Counted from the first letter of the stretch, positions 28,111 to 37,712 are shown. The stretch is DNA of 64,000 nucleotides from Hymenobacter mellowenesis (GCF_030581005.1 NZ_JAUQSX010000005.1:186001-250000); one strand, 5' to 3'. Notes: a model not told the origin generated them from the letters alone. Translations and numbers: made by a program.

Positions 28111-28187
28111 CGTAGCGTGGACTCTGCGAGTCCGCGCATCGTTCGGTCGCCTTCACATGGGCGCGGACTCGCAGAGTCCACGCTACG
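28111..28187. repeat. Hairpin repeat, family B, between convergent ureG and ureD
   Basis: CGTAGCGTGGACTCTGCGAG... (28111-28137) pairs perfectly with 28161-28187. It fills the whole gap between the ureG stop and the ureD stop, so it may serve as a shared terminator although no T-run follows. Confidence 0.9.
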
Positions 28188-29090
28188 TCAATATTTCCGC
28201 GCCAGCGGGTTATACCCCAGTAACTCTTCCCTTGACAGCGCCGCCAGAATCTGCTCGCACAGCGGCTGCAGGGCCATGCGGCTGTGCGCGGCGGCCCGCA
28301 GCACCCACACATTCTCCCGCGCTTGTGTCACCGAAACCACGCATTCCTGACTGTTGAGGCTGAAGTGCGGCCCCGTGCTGCCGGGCATCTTCTGCCGCGC
28401 CAGCACCTTCGCTAACGTCTGGAAACGCGCGTCGTCGGGGCTGCCCACTAAAAAGACCGAAAAAAACGTTTGATACCCCGCGAAATTGGCTGGCGAAGTG
28501 GCAATGTTTTCTTCCGGGTTGAAGGCAAATCTATCCAGCACTACCAGCCGGCCCGCCACCCGCACGCGCAGCTCCGAGTGCAGCGAGGTGAAAGCGAACC
28601 GCTCGCCCTGGTCCATGCGGCCGGAGTGAAACCAATCAACCAGCAGCAGCAAAGACGTCGGCTCCAAATCCCACGTTTGCATCTGCCGGTAGCGGCTTTC
28701 GGCTTGCAGCACCACCGGGTCGGGAAAAATGACGGCCAGCGCGTTTTTGCCTAGCACGCCCGCCGTGTGCTGCTCGGCCACTGCGCCGTCGATGGAGCGA
28801 AAAATCCTTGTGCTGGCTTGCGTGCTGAGGATGAGCCGCGCGCCAGCATCCACCTTCACCCGCAGCCGGATGACATCGCCGGCCACCATGCCGCCGCCGT
28901 AGCTGCTCAGCACCACATGCGCGGCGCGGCTGTGCGAGGCGGGTTGCAGCAGCTTCAGGGGCTGGATGTTTTTGCAGACCACCAGGCGCGAATGGCCGCG
29001 CACCTCGGCCACCTCCAGCTCACTCCAGGCGGGGCAGGCGGGAGTGGGGGGCATGAGCGGAAGGAGCGGGGCGGCCGAATCGACAGTCAT
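28188..29090 (-). CDS. ureD: Urease accessory protein UreD
   Basis: 300 residues from ATG 29090; an open frame extends 34 low-complexity codons upstream and was not used. Family features are SYGGGMVAGDVIRLRVKVDAGA, STQASTRIFRS, a PDPVVLQAESRYRQ segment and WFHSGRMDQGERFAF. UreD binds the urease apo-complex and scaffolds UreF and UreG. It is convergent with ureG rather than in the same operon. No ureE lies in the window. Confidence 0.9.
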   Translation of the reverse strand: MTVDSAAPLLPLMPPTPACPAWSELEVAEVRGHSRLVVCKNIQPLKLLQPASHSRAAHVVLSSYGGGMVAGDVIRLRVKVDAGARLILSTQASTRIFRSIDGAVAEQHTAGVLGKNALAVIFPDPVVLQAESRYRQMQTWDLEPTSLLLLVDWFHSGRMDQGERFAFTSLHSELRVRVAGRLVVLDRFAFNPEENIATSPANFAGYQTFFSVFLVGSPDDARFQTLAKVLARQKMPGSTGPHFSLNSQECVVSVTQARENVWVLRAAAHSRMALQPLCEQILAALSREELLGYNPLARKY

Positions 29091-29245
29091 CAGGCTGCGA
29101 AGTAAGGCCCTGCCGCCCGGCCATTCCGCATGGCGGCGCGGTTTTGAGCGAGGCTTCTGCTTGGCCGGGGCAATAGCCGAAGGCCGGGCCACGTTTTGAA
29201 ATCACCCGGCGGCCTGTATTTTAGGGCCTTGCCGCGCTTTCACTT

Positions 29246-29992
29246 ATGCAGAATTATTACCGCGTGCTGGGCGTGGCCCCGGCGGCCACGAGTCAGGAAA
29301 TTGAGCAGGCCTACGTGCGCCAGCGCGCCCGCCTCAAACGCCTGGCCGCCGCCGACCGCGCCATGAAAGCGCGCCTGGCCGAGGTCGAAACCGGCTACGA
29401 AATCCTTGGCAACTCGCGCCGCCGCGTGGCCTACGACCTGCTGCTCACGCAGGAGCCCGCGGCTCCGGTGTCGGACCGCCAGCGCCAAGACGAGCGCCTG
29501 GGCCGGCTGGCCCGCGTGGGCCGCAGCCTCAACGCGGCTTTGCTGGCGTGCTGCCTGCTGCTGGGCCTCGACTGGGGCCTGCCGCTGCGCCACTTCGCCC
29601 ACGAAACCGTGCGCAGCCGCTTTCCCGTTTCGGTTTCCGTGTCGCTCTCCGACCCGCAGATGGCCTACCGCGTGCACACCGAGCACACCGAATTTCGGCT
29701 GCCCAGTGCCATTGGCCACCGGGTGCGGGCCGGGCAGCGCATCGAGGTGTGGCAAACGCCGCTGCTGGGCGTGGTGAGCCAGGTGAGCGCGCCCGACTTG
29801 CCCGACGAGCCGGCGCCGTTTCGGCCCTACGCGGGCACCATCTACGGCACGTTTTTGCTGCTGCCGGTGCTGCTGGCGGCGGTGGCGGCCGTGGGCGTGT
29901 GGCCGGGCCACTCCGCCGAAACTTATGTAAACACAGGCGTCGTGAGCGGGTTATTGGCCATCATCACCATCATCATCATGGTGCGTTTTTGA
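29246..29992 (+). CDS. J-domain-like membrane protein lacking HPD
   Basis: 248 residues. The first 65 match a J domain (YYRVLGVAPAATSQEIEQAY, then VETGYEILGNSRRRVAYD) but the loop that should hold His-Pro-Asp reads RLAAADR instead, so it should not stimulate DnaK ATPase. Hydrophobic segments near residues 95-110, 200-217 and 228-246 suggest a membrane protein with a soluble domain between them. Such HPD-less J proteins are sometimes called type IV J-like. Role unknown. It runs away from the ureD gene. Confidence 0.7.
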   Translation: MQNYYRVLGVAPAATSQEIEQAYVRQRARLKRLAAADRAMKARLAEVETGYEILGNSRRRVAYDLLLTQEPAAPVSDRQRQDERLGRLARVGRSLNAALLACCLLLGLDWGLPLRHFAHETVRSRFPVSVSVSLSDPQMAYRVHTEHTEFRLPSAIGHRVRAGQRIEVWQTPLLGVVSQVSAPDLPDEPAPFRPYAGTIYGTFLLLPVLLAAVAAVGVWPGHSAETYVNTGVVSGLLAIITIIIMVRF

Positions 29993-30076
29993 GGCCAGCG
30001 GCGCACGCCAGGGCAGCCACGACGTGGGTTTTGCCGTATCAGCAGCCGATTATCATCCCTTAAGTTTCCCGCTTTC

Positions 30077-30577
30077 ATGTCAGTCCCTTCCGCGCAGTCC
30101 GAAGATTTGTTGTTTGATGCCGCCCGCCGCGGCGATGTTTCCACTCTGCACGAGCTGCTGGGCCGGGGCCTCAAAGTGGATACCACCAACGCCAAAGGCT
30201 TCACGCCCCTCGTTCTGGCTTCTTACGACAACCACTACGACGCCGTGGTGATGCTGCTCAACGCCGGCGCCAACCCCAACGCGCAGGACGTCACCGGCAA
30301 CACCGCCCTGATGGGCGTCAGCTTCAAAGGCTACCCCGACATTGCCCGCCTGCTCATCGAGCGCGGCGCCGACCTCAACCTGCAAAACGGCAGCGGCGGC
30401 ACGGCCCTCATGTTCGCCACCATGTTTGGCCGCAACGCCCTCGTGCGCCTGCTCCTCGAAGCCGGCGCCGACCAAACCATGCAGGACGCGCGCGGCCTCA
30501 CCGCCCTGCACCTGGCCGGCCAGCAAGGCAACGCCGAAGCCTGGGCGCTGCTCGGCGGCGCCCCGCCGCAGGCCTAG
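30077..30577 (+). CDS. Ankyrin-repeat protein
   Basis: 166 residues with about four ankyrin repeats of 33 residues (NAKGFTPLVLASYDNHYDAV, DVTGNTALMGVSFKGYPDIA, NGSGGTALMFATMFGRNALV, DARGLTALHLAGQQGNAEAW). No signal peptide, so probably cytoplasmic, serving in protein-protein binding. Its stop codon overlaps the stop codon of the convergent gene at 30574 by two bases. Confidence 0.88.
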   Translation: MSVPSAQSEDLLFDAARRGDVSTLHELLGRGLKVDTTNAKGFTPLVLASYDNHYDAVVMLLNAGANPNAQDVTGNTALMGVSFKGYPDIARLLIERGADLNLQNGSGGTALMFATMFGRNALVRLLLEAGADQTMQDARGLTALHLAGQQGNAEAWALLGGAPPQA

Positions 30578-31287
30578 CGCTGGCTCAGGCGGCCGTGGTA
30601 GCCCACGGTGAACATCACCGTGCTGCTGCGCACCAGAAAGTCATACGTCCGGTTATGAAAGCTGAGCTGGCGCACCAAGGGGGTGAGCCCGTGGGTGTAG
30701 CGGGCCTCCACGCCCAGGTGCCGCCCCCACCAGCCCAGGCCCCCGTGAAGCTGCAGCTGCGCGGCGGCCGGGGCCCGGTCCACGGCATCGCGCACCGCAT
30801 CGTCCAGGCTGGCGGTAGCGGTTGGGAGGGCGGGGCCGCTTTTGTTCACGCGCCAGGCCACGGCTGGTCCCAGCAGGGCGTACCATTGTTGCCTGGCGTC
30901 GAAGGTGTAGCCAGCCAACGCGGCCACCTGCATTTGGTCGACGTAGAACGCCGTCGTGGCCGTGCTGGAGGAAAAGAAGCCGGAGCTAAGGCCCGAATAG
31001 TACTGAAAAGGCGCCGAAAGCACGCTTTGAAAGCGAAGTTCGGGCTGTCCGAACCAACGGCTTCGGGGCATGCGCACGAAGGCAGCAATAGCAACAGATT
31101 CACCGGTTCCGCCCGTTGTAGACAGGTAGGTTGGAGGCAGTTCAATGCGGGGCTGTGGCGCCGCAGAAAATGCCAAGCCTGCTCCGCCCGAAATCCCCCA
31201 GAAAGTCTCCTGGGGCGGAGCATCCTGGCCATAGGCCGGCGCAAGAGCCATGCAGGCAAGAAAGGGAATGCAGCGTAGCGCGTGCGA
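30574..31287 (-). CDS. Predicted outer-membrane beta-barrel protein
   Basis: 237 residues from ATG 31287. Signal peptide with a cleavage-like APAYGQDAPP, then GISGGAGLAF and alternating hydrophobic/polar strands (FARM-like WFGQPELRFQSV, YALLGPAVAWRVN, HLGVEARYTHGLTPLVRQLS). It ends in a strand with VMFTVGYHGRL. Related by eye to the protein at 34155 (PELR-Q, YALLGPAVA, RYTHGLTPLVRQL, F-N-TYDF-VR-ST), a paralogous pair. Function unknown. Confidence 0.65.
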   Translation of the reverse strand, partial: SHALRCIPFLACMALAPAYGQDAPPQETFWGISGGAGLAFSAAPQPRIELPPTYLSTTGGTGESVAIAAFVRMPRSRWFGQPELRFQSVLSAPFQYYSGLSSGFFSSSTATTAFYVDQMQVAALAGYTFDARQQWYALLGPAVAWRVNKSGPALPTATASLDDAVRDAVDRAPAAAQLQLHGGLGWWGRHLGVEARYTHGLTPLVRQLSFHNRTYDFLVRSSTVMFTVGYHGRLSQR

Positions 31288-31572
31288 CATAGTTGCTGAG
31301 CGCCAGCCATTAATGGTCGGCGTCAGGCAAATCAACCGGAGAAGGTGGCCTGAACCAAGGTAAAATTTTGCTTCCCGGGACTTTCCCAGCTCAGGATGCG
31401 TCCGGTATTGATTCGTAAAGCCCTTTTAATGAAGCAGCTGAAAAGATTCTGCTCTCAAATAAAAGGACTTTACAAATCGCCGCGAAGCCACCAGCACTGC
31501 CCGGAAAACTTTGTTGGGCATGCTGCTGACGTGGCGCGGCCAAAGCCGCTTGCCGAAGCTGCGCTTATTGGG

Positions 31573-32118
31573 CTAGCCTTTGCGGCTGGTGCACTGCCGC
31601 CGCACCTCGTCGAGGCGCCGGGCCAGCGCCGCTACTTCCTGCTCATTATCGGTGTTGAGCCCAAGGGTGATGGTGGACGCCAAGCCCGACGAGGATGACT
31701 TTCCTTTGGGCGCCTCGCGGCGCTTCACGGTGAGCTCGTAGTAGTGGCCGCCGCCCTTTTCGTGCTCCTTGGCGGCGTAGGTCACGGAGCCCACTTCGGC
31801 CCATTCCTGGGCCAGGGTGAGCTCCAGCTCCACGTTTTCGTTGCTCTTGAAACCCCAGCTGCTGCCGTTTTTGCTGTTGCTCACGGCAATGTTGGTGGTG
31901 CTGGTTTTGTCGGGCTTGCGGTATTTGCGAACGGTCTGGCGGAAGCCACAGTCGGCCAGCGACACGCGTACTTCGGTGTCGTTGTCTTGGTCTTTGGGGT
32001 CTACCAGAAGTTGGTTGAGGCGGGCGGTGAGGGCCTTGACCTCGGCGGCCGGGGCCTGGGCCCGGGCCACGCTACCCACCAGCAGGGCGCTGGCCAGCAG
32101 GAACGCTGATTTAAACAT
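31573..32118 (-). CDS. Secreted hypothetical protein
   Basis: 181 residues. Signal peptide MFKSAFLLASALLVGSVARA then QAP. The mature part is polar with predicted beta strands and one conserved-looking pair of cysteines (DCGF and RQCTS). The open frame continues far upstream through the hairpin at 32241, but the signal peptide fixes the start at ATG 32118. Family not recognised. Confidence 0.6.
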   Translation of the reverse strand: MFKSAFLLASALLVGSVARAQAPAAEVKALTARLNQLLVDPKDQDNDTEVRVSLADCGFRQTVRKYRKPDKTSTTNIAVSNSKNGSSWGFKSNENVELELTLAQEWAEVGSVTYAAKEHEKGGGHYYELTVKRREAPKGKSSSSGLASTITLGLNTDNEQEVAALARRLDEVRRQCTSRKG

Positions 32119-32240
32119 TTGCAGAAAGGTGAGGCGTGCGAGAAAAAGCGCGGTGGTACCGGCCCCGCACGGGGAAGGCCTGTACCACCGCGCCAGATGC
32201 GCGCCGCGCGCCGCCGGTTGCCTGGCGCTGCCAAAAAGTT

Positions 32241-32347
32241 GACCATCATGCCGAGCGAAGCCGAGGCATCTCGCGTGGGGTAGTAATTCAATCGATAGGA
32301 TTACTACCCCACGCGAGATGCCTCGGCTGCGCTCAGCATGACCGTTC
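32241..32347. repeat. Long hairpin repeat, family A
   Basis: GACCATCATGCCGAGCGAAG... and ...CTGCGCTCAGCATGACCGTTC form about 48-base arms with few mismatches (core GCATCTCGCGTGGGGTAGTAAT / ATTACTACCCCACGCGAGATGC in halves). Same family as 3140, 37713 and 45742. Confidence 0.9.
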
Positions 32348-32369
32348 CTGATTGACCCGCAACAACCTT

Positions 32370-33161
32370 TTACCCAATGCTGCGAATCACGCCGCCGTCC
32401 ACGCGCACAGAGGCGCCGTTGGTGGCCGCCGCCAGCGGGCTGCACAGAAACGCTACCATGTTGGCCACCTCGTCGGTGCTGATGAAGCGTTGGAGCAGCG
32501 AAGTCGGCCGGTCGTTCCGAAAGAAGTCGTGCTCGGCTTCTTCCTTGCTCTTGCCATCGGCGGCCATTTTTTTGATGAACTCCTCGACGCCCTCCGAGGC
32601 CGTGGGTCCGGGCAATACCGAGTTGACGGTGACGCCCGTGCCCTTGGTGAGCTCGGCCAGGCCGCGCGCCACGGCCAGCTGGGCCGTTTTGGTGGTGCCG
32701 TAGTGTATCATCTCCTGCGGAATCTGCAGGGCCGATTCGCTCGAAATAAACAGGATGCGGCCCCAGTCCTGCGCCAGCATCAGCGGGAAATACTGGCGCG
32801 AGAGGCGCACTCCGCTCAGCACGTTCACCTCGAAGAAGCGCACCCATTCCTCGTCGGGGATTTCGGCGAAGGGCTTGGGCTCGAAGATGCCCACATTGTT
32901 CACCAGCAGGTCGACGCGGGGCACTTCGCGCAGCAAATTGGCCACCTCGTCGGCCTTGCCAAAATCGACGGCCACGCCGCGTACCCGGGCCTGCGGCGTT
33001 TCGGCCAGAATGACGGCGCGAGCTTCGGCAATGCGGCCTTCGGTGCGGCCGGTGATGATGACTTCGGCGCCCTCGGCCGCCAAGCGGCGCGCAATGGCCA
33101 GCCCGATGCCGGCCGTGGAGCCCGTGACGAGGGCAATTTTATCGGTGAGTTGCAAATCCAT
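32370..33161 (-). CDS. SDR-family oxidoreductase
   Basis: 263 residues, classical short-chain dehydrogenase length. Cofactor motif TGSTAGIGLAIARRLAAEG (about 14-32), VNNVGIFE (90s), and the catalytic set with SSESAL, then Y-x3-K in YGTTKTAQLAVARGL. The C-terminal PTSLLQRFISTDEVANMVAFL and GASVRVDGGVIRSIG are also typical. NAD(P)-dependent; substrate not predictable. Confidence 0.93.
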   Translation of the reverse strand: MDLQLTDKIALVTGSTAGIGLAIARRLAAEGAEVIITGRTEGRIAEARAVILAETPQARVRGVAVDFGKADEVANLLREVPRVDLLVNNVGIFEPKPFAEIPDEEWVRFFEVNVLSGVRLSRQYFPLMLAQDWGRILFISSESALQIPQEMIHYGTTKTAQLAVARGLAELTKGTGVTVNSVLPGPTASEGVEEFIKKMAADGKSKEEAEHDFFRNDRPTSLLQRFISTDEVANMVAFLCSPLAAATNGASVRVDGGVIRSIG

Positions 33162-33254
33162 GAAAAAGGCAGGAGAAAGTAAAATTCCCTCCTAAACCGG
33201 CCCACGCCGAAATAGTATGCCGGCCCGCGTCAAAAGCACATACAGTACCCGCCT

Positions 33255-33668
33255 TTAGTTGCCGGACGGGCCGCGCAGCCATTCGTCGGCCGCTTCCTGG
33301 GTGTCGAAATACCGGAAGCGCAGAGCCGCGCCCATGTCGGAGCCCACGGTGCGGGCCGCCAGCCGGCTGAGCGGCGTGGTGGCTTCCACCACGGCGCAGC
33401 GGCCGTAGCCGGCCTCGGCCACGGCGCGGGGCAGCCAGTTGTGCGCCAGCCAGGTTTGCACCTCGGGCGGCATGGGTGGGCGCTGGTTGTGCACGGTCAT
33501 CAGGGCGGTGGCACGGTGGTGCCGCATGGCCTGTAGCACGTGTTCGTAAATGGCGCGCAGCTCGGGCGCCGAGGCCGCCACGGGCTGCCAGTCGAGCCGC
33601 ACGTACCCGCCCGGCGCGTAGGAAATAACGGCGGCCTGGTTGCTAAAATAGCGAAGGGTCGAATTCAC
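33255..33668 (-). CDS. Small STAS/SpoIIAA-like hypothetical protein
   Basis: 137 residues with a GTG start at 33668, preceded by a TATCTTTA element. Alternating strands and helices (YVRLDWQPVA, RATALMTVHNQRPPMPPEV, FDTQEAADEWL at the end) fit the small alpha/beta STAS- or SpoIIAA-like proteins common in Cytophagales. A distant relative sits at 49365-49805. Function unknown. Confidence 0.55.
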   Translation of the reverse strand: MNSTLRYFSNQAAVISYAPGGYVRLDWQPVAASAPELRAIYEHVLQAMRHHRATALMTVHNQRPPMPPEVQTWLAHNWLPRAVAEAGYGRCAVVEATTPLSRLAARTVGSDMGAALRFRYFDTQEAADEWLRGPSGN

Positions 33669-33697
33669 CTTCTAAAGATATAACCGTCTGCGCGCTA

Positions 33698-34060
33698 CTA
33701 CACCAGCTGCAGGGCCGCCAGGGCCAGCAGCGCCGGCACGGTTTGCACCAGCAAAATGCGCGGCCCGGCCGTGAAAGCCCCGTAGAGCCCCGCCACGGCC
33801 ACACAACCCAAGAAAAAAGCCGCCACGTTGCGGTGCCACGCCGGGTCCGAAATCAGCAGCGCCCACCCGAGGCCAGCGGCCAGAAACCCGTTGTATAGCC
33901 CTTGGTTGGCGGCCAGCACCTTGGTGGGCTCGAACAGCTCGGGCCGCAGCGAGCGGAAGGTTTTGGGCCCGCGCGTGGTCCAGGCAAACATTTCCAGCCA
34001 CAGAATATAGAGGTGAATGGCGGCCACTAGGCCGATGAGAACTTGGCTGAGCAGGTGCAT
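33698..34060 (-). CDS. DUF1304-type small membrane protein
   Basis: 120 residues with four predicted membrane helices. The N-terminus (LIGLVAAIHLYILWLEMFAW), then EPTKVLAANQGLYNGFLAAGL, is the DUF1304 pattern. Integral inner-membrane protein of unknown role. No clear operon partner. Confidence 0.82.
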   Translation of the reverse strand: MHLLSQVLIGLVAAIHLYILWLEMFAWTTRGPKTFRSLRPELFEPTKVLAANQGLYNGFLAAGLGWALLISDPAWHRNVAAFFLGCVAVAGLYGAFTAGPRILLVQTVPALLALAALQLV

Positions 34061-34154
34061 GATGGGAATATAGCGTTTGGCTGGGCCAACTTACGGCTAT
34101 TTCGCCCGAAACCTCCTCAGCCTTGCCCGCTGTAGGACGCGCCCGCGCCGTGGC

Positions 34155-34901
34155 CTACAGCGGCAAATGGTATCCCAGCGTGAGCATGAGAGTGCTGGCG
34201 CGCACCTTGAAATCGTAGGTCTGGTTGTTGAAATCAAGCTGGCGCACCAGCGGCGTCAGGCCGTAGGCGTAGCGCAGCTCCACATCGAAGTGCTTGCCCC
34301 AGCGGCCCACGCCGGCGTGCAGCTGGACCTGGGTTTTCTCCGGGGCCTGGTCCATCACGTAGGCGTAGCTGCCGTTGGCGCCATCGGCGGGGTTGGGGGT
34401 TGCCACACCGTCGTTGCCCTGGCGGAAGGCCACGGCCGGGCCCAGCAGCGCATAATATTGTTTATGAGGGCCAAAGGAATAGCCGCCCAGTGCGCTCACG
34501 GCCAACTGCCGCGCGTGAAACCCCCGCTTCGGCCGGCCGCTGAAGAGGGAGCCGTAGCCGCCCCCGCCGCCGGGGTATTCGAAAGGGGCCGAGTTCACTT
34601 CCTGGTAGCGAAGCTCGGGCTGCGCAAACCAGCGGCCGCGCTGCACCCGCGTGAGCAGCGCCACGGCCAAACCTGCGCCCGGGCTACCGGTAGGGGCCAG
34701 ATACGAACCCTGCGACATGTCCAGCTGCTGCATGGAGCCGGGCGCCAGGCTGATGCCCGCGCCGGCCGAGAGGCCAATGAAAGTGGCGCGGGCCGGCGCT
34801 TCCTGCCCGTGGGCCAAAGTGCTGCTAAAAGCCGCTGCACACAGCAGGCCGATTTGGAAGATGCGTGTCAGGCGCGCGGCGGGAGTGAGGTTGGTTTCCA
34901 T
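34155..34901 (-). CDS. Predicted outer-membrane beta-barrel protein (paralogue of 30574)
   Basis: 248 residues from ATG 34901. Signal peptide (IGLLCAAAFSSTLAHGQEAP), then GLSAGAGISLAPG and strands shared with the 30574 protein: RWFAQPELRYQEVN, YALLGPAVAF, VELRYAYGLTPLVRQLDFNN, TLMLTLGYHL. A TACGTTTG box lies six bases before the ATG, so the mRNA may be leaderless. Function unknown. Confidence 0.65.
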   Translation of the reverse strand: METNLTPAARLTRIFQIGLLCAAAFSSTLAHGQEAPARATFIGLSAGAGISLAPGSMQQLDMSQGSYLAPTGSPGAGLAVALLTRVQRGRWFAQPELRYQEVNSAPFEYPGGGGGYGSLFSGRPKRGFHARQLAVSALGGYSFGPHKQYYALLGPAVAFRQGNDGVATPNPADGANGSYAYVMDQAPEKTQVQLHAGVGRWGKHFDVELRYAYGLTPLVRQLDFNNQTYDFKVRASTLMLTLGYHLPL

Positions 34902-34906
34902 GCTGG

Positions 34907-34914
34907 CAAACGTA
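34907..34914 (-). promoter_or_regulatory. Candidate -7 box abutting the 34901 start
   Basis: On the minus strand TACGTTTG matches TAnnTTTG and ends six bases before the ATG. The predicted transcription start would coincide with the start codon. Confidence 0.5.
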
Positions 34915-35107
34915 CAGGAGCGGAGTGCTTGGGTGCCAACTGACTTTCGGGTTTTTGGGACTTTTAAATGGTAGTGCATTTACATGATTTAAAATTGTAA
35001 GTAAATAAAAGTCAGTATTATAATTTTTAAATTAGTTTATCGAAAAGGACTTATAAATGATTGTATCAGTGCTAATCAGAAACGCTGAAACCGGGCTTAT
35101 GAGCAAT

Positions 35108-35134
35108 AAAAAGGCCCGCCGGGTAGGGCGGGCC
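35108..35134 (-). terminator. Terminator of the 35155 gene
   Basis: GGCCCGCC / GGCGGGCC around a short loop; on the minus strand it is followed by TTTTT and lies 21 bases after the stop codon. Confidence 0.85.
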
Positions 35135-35154
35135 AAGAGCACAAAGGTGCCAAT

Positions 35155-35508
35155 TCAAACCTTGTGTTCATCTGCTACTTGCCGAACGTATGTTTCAAGT
35201 AAAATAAGGTCTTGAAAAATGGGGCAGACAGCCGATATGAAAAGCGGAAGTACTGGTTCATGTTCAATGGACATATCAAGCCAGTAGCCTTCTTCATCAA
35301 ATTCTAAGTAGTCTAGCAAGCTTGATGCTTGTTTTTTAACAATCAGAATTGTTGTGTCAACTAACGATACCCGGTAATCGGACAAACTATATCTGTCGAA
35401 AAGAGCCTTATAAGAAGCAAGTTCCGGGTCATCGAATTTTGCTATCAGTTGATAAGGCCTTTCTGAGTCGTCAGTGAATAAAACGGCAAAAGGGAAAGAA
35501 GGAAACAT
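35155..35508 (-). CDS. Hypothetical protein on AT-rich DNA
   Basis: 117 residues from ATG 35508; the frame upstream overlaps the mutB 3' end and was not used. Acidic, with mixed strands and helices (YRVSLVDTTILIVKKQ, LPLFISAVCPIFQDLILLE). More AT-rich than its neighbours. Not recognised; it resembles small immunity-type proteins only in size and charge. Lies 22 bases from the mutB stop on the same strand. Confidence 0.6.
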   Translation of the reverse strand: MFPSFPFAVLFTDDSERPYQLIAKFDDPELASYKALFDRYSLSDYRVSLVDTTILIVKKQASSLLDYLEFDEEGYWLDMSIEHEPVLPLFISAVCPIFQDLILLETYVRQVADEHKV

Positions 35509-35530
35509 TTGCTGGCTTTTAAAATTCAAC

Positions 35531-37690
35531 TCACTCCCCCAGCTTCCCCAGAATCTCCAGCGCCGCCGTGGCGATGACCGTGCCGGGGCCGTACACGCCG
35601 GCCACGCCGGCATCGTAGAGGAACTGGTAGTCCTGGGCCGGAATCACGCCGCCGGCTATCACCAGAATATCCTCGCGGCCGAGCTGCCGTAGCTCCGTGA
35701 GCAGCTGGGGGAGCAGGGTTTTGTGGCCGGCGGCGAGGCTGCTCACGCCCACCACGTGTACGTCGTTGTCGGCAGCCTGACGGGCCACTTCGGCGGGCGT
35801 CTGGAAGAGCGGGGCGAGGTCGACGTCGAAGCCTACGTCGGCGAAGCTGGTGGCGATGATTTTGGCGCCGCGGTCGTGGCCGTCCTGGCCCATTTTGGCC
35901 ACAAGCATGCGGGGGCGGCGGCCTTCGCGGGCAGCGAAGGCATCGGCCGCCGCACGGGCTTCTTCAAAAGCTTCGTTGTGCGACATTTCCTGGGAATAAA
36001 CGCCCGCCACGGTGCGCGTGGTGGCCTGGTGCCGGCCAAACTGGGCTTCAAGGGCATCGGAAATCTCGCCGAGGGTGGCGCGGGCGCGGGCCGCGGTGAC
36101 AGCGAGGGCCAGCAGGTTGTGAGCTTCCTTTTCCGTATCAGCCGCCACTTCCGTGAGACGGGCACCCGCTGCCTCGGTGAGGGCGGCCAGGGCCACTTTC
36201 ACAGCCACGGGGTCGCGGTCGGCGCGAACTTGCTTGAGACGGGCAATCTGGCTTTCGCGCACCGCATCGTTGTCGATGTCGAGCACTTCGACCTCCGTTT
36301 TCTCGGAGGTCTGGTACTTGTTCACACCCACGATGATTTCCTTGCCCGAGTCGATGCGGGCCTGCTTGCGGGCGGCGGCTTCTTCGATGCGCAGCTTGGG
36401 CAGGCCAGTTTCGATGGCCTGGGCCATGCCGCCCAGCGCCTCCACTTCCTGAATGAGGGCCCAGGCTTTGTCGGCCAGCTCGTGGGTGAGGGTTTCGACG
36501 TAGTAGCTGCCGCCCCAGGGGTCCACTACTTTGGTAATGTCGGTCTCGTGCTGCAGGTAGAGTTGGGTGTTGCGCGCGATGCGGGCCGAGAAGTCGGTGG
36601 GCAGGGCAATGGCCTCGTCCAGCGCGTTGGTGTGCAGGCTCTGGGTGCCGCCCAGGGCCGCCGCGAGGGCCTCAATGGCGGTACGGGCCACGTTGTTGTA
36701 CGGGTCCTGCTCGGTGAGGGAGTAGCCCGAAGTCTGGCAGTGGGTGCGCAGGGCCAAGCTTTTGGGGTTGGTAGGGTTGAACTGCTGAATGAGCTTAGCC
36801 CAGAGCAGGCGGCCGGCACGCAGCTTGGCAATTTCCATGAAGTGGTTCATGCCAATGGCCCAGAAAAAGCTCAGGCGCGGGGCAAACTCGTCAATCTTCA
36901 TGCCCGCTGCCAGGCCGGCGCGCACGTATTCCAGGCCGTCGGCCAGGGTGTAGGCCAGCTCCAGGTCGGCGGTGGCGCCGGCTTCCTGCATGTGGTAGCC
37001 CGAGATGGAAATCGAGTTGAACTTGGGCATCTTGGCCGCCGTGTAGCTAAAAATATCGGCGATGATACGCATGCTCGGCGCGGGTGGGTAGATGTAAGTG
37101 TTGCGCACCATGAACTCCTTCAGAATGTCGTTCTGAATGGTGCCCGACAGCTTTTCGGGGCTCACGCCCTGCTCTTCGGCCGCCACGATGTAGAAGGCCA
37201 GCACCGGGAGCACCGCCCCGTTCATGGTCATGCTCACCGACATTTGGTCGAGCGGAATCTGGTCAAAGAGGATTTTCATGTCCTCTACCGAGTCGATGGC
37301 CACGCCGGCCTTGCCCACGTCGCCCTGCACCCGCGGGTGGTCGGAATCGTAGCCCCGGTGCGTCGCTAAATCGAAGGCCACGCTCAACCCCTTCTGCCCG
37401 CCGGCCAGGTTGCGGCGGTAAAACGCGTTCGATTCCTCGGCCGTCGAGAAGCCGGCGTACTGCCGGATGGTCCACGGGTTCTGCACGTACATGCTGGCGT
37501 AGGGGCCGCGCAGGTAGGGCGCCTGCCCCGCGCCAAAGCCCAGGTGGTCGAGGTGGGCCACGTCGGCCGCCGTGTACACGGGCTTGATGGCAATGCCCTC
37601 GGGCGTGGCAGTAGCGGCTGTTTCGGGCGCGGCAGTAGCAGCGGGGGCCGGGGCCGCGTTGTAGAGAATCGAAGAGAAGTCGGGCTTCAT
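35531..37690 (-). CDS. mutB: Methylmalonyl-CoA mutase large subunit
   Basis: 719 residues. The TIM-barrel part contains [36 protein letters not shown] and [20 protein letters not shown], all diagnostic. The C-terminal cobalamin domain has DGHDRG (D-x-H-x-x-G, about residue 598), GVSSLAAGH and VIAGGVIP. With adenosyl-B12 it interconverts succinyl-CoA and methylmalonyl-CoA in propionate metabolism. Second gene of mutA-mutB, with a hairpin repeat between. Confidence 0.97.
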   Translation of the reverse strand: MKPDFSSILYNAAPAPAATAAPETAATATPEGIAIKPVYTAADVAHLDHLGFGAGQAPYLRGPYASMYVQNPWTIRQYAGFSTAEESNAFYRRNLAGGQKGLSVAFDLATHRGYDSDHPRVQGDVGKAGVAIDSVEDMKILFDQIPLDQMSVSMTMNGAVLPVLAFYIVAAEEQGVSPEKLSGTIQNDILKEFMVRNTYIYPPAPSMRIIADIFSYTAAKMPKFNSISISGYHMQEAGATADLELAYTLADGLEYVRAGLAAGMKIDEFAPRLSFFWAIGMNHFMEIAKLRAGRLLWAKLIQQFNPTNPKSLALRTHCQTSGYSLTEQDPYNNVARTAIEALAAALGGTQSLHTNALDEAIALPTDFSARIARNTQLYLQHETDITKVVDPWGGSYYVETLTHELADKAWALIQEVEALGGMAQAIETGLPKLRIEEAAARKQARIDSGKEIIVGVNKYQTSEKTEVEVLDIDNDAVRESQIARLKQVRADRDPVAVKVALAALTEAAGARLTEVAADTEKEAHNLLALAVTAARARATLGEISDALEAQFGRHQATTRTVAGVYSQEMSHNEAFEEARAAADAFAAREGRRPRMLVAKMGQDGHDRGAKIIATSFADVGFDVDLAPLFQTPAEVARQAADNDVHVVGVSSLAAGHKTLLPQLLTELRQLGREDILVIAGGVIPAQDYQFLYDAGVAGVYGPGTVIATAALEILGKLGE

Positions 37691-37712
37691 AGGGTGGGAT
37701 TGTAACGGGGGG

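Noticed and set aside
32119..32847. Upstream extension of the secreted protein at 31573
   Set aside because: It reads through a hairpin repeat and an SDR gene on the same strand in another frame; the signal peptide sets the start at 32118.
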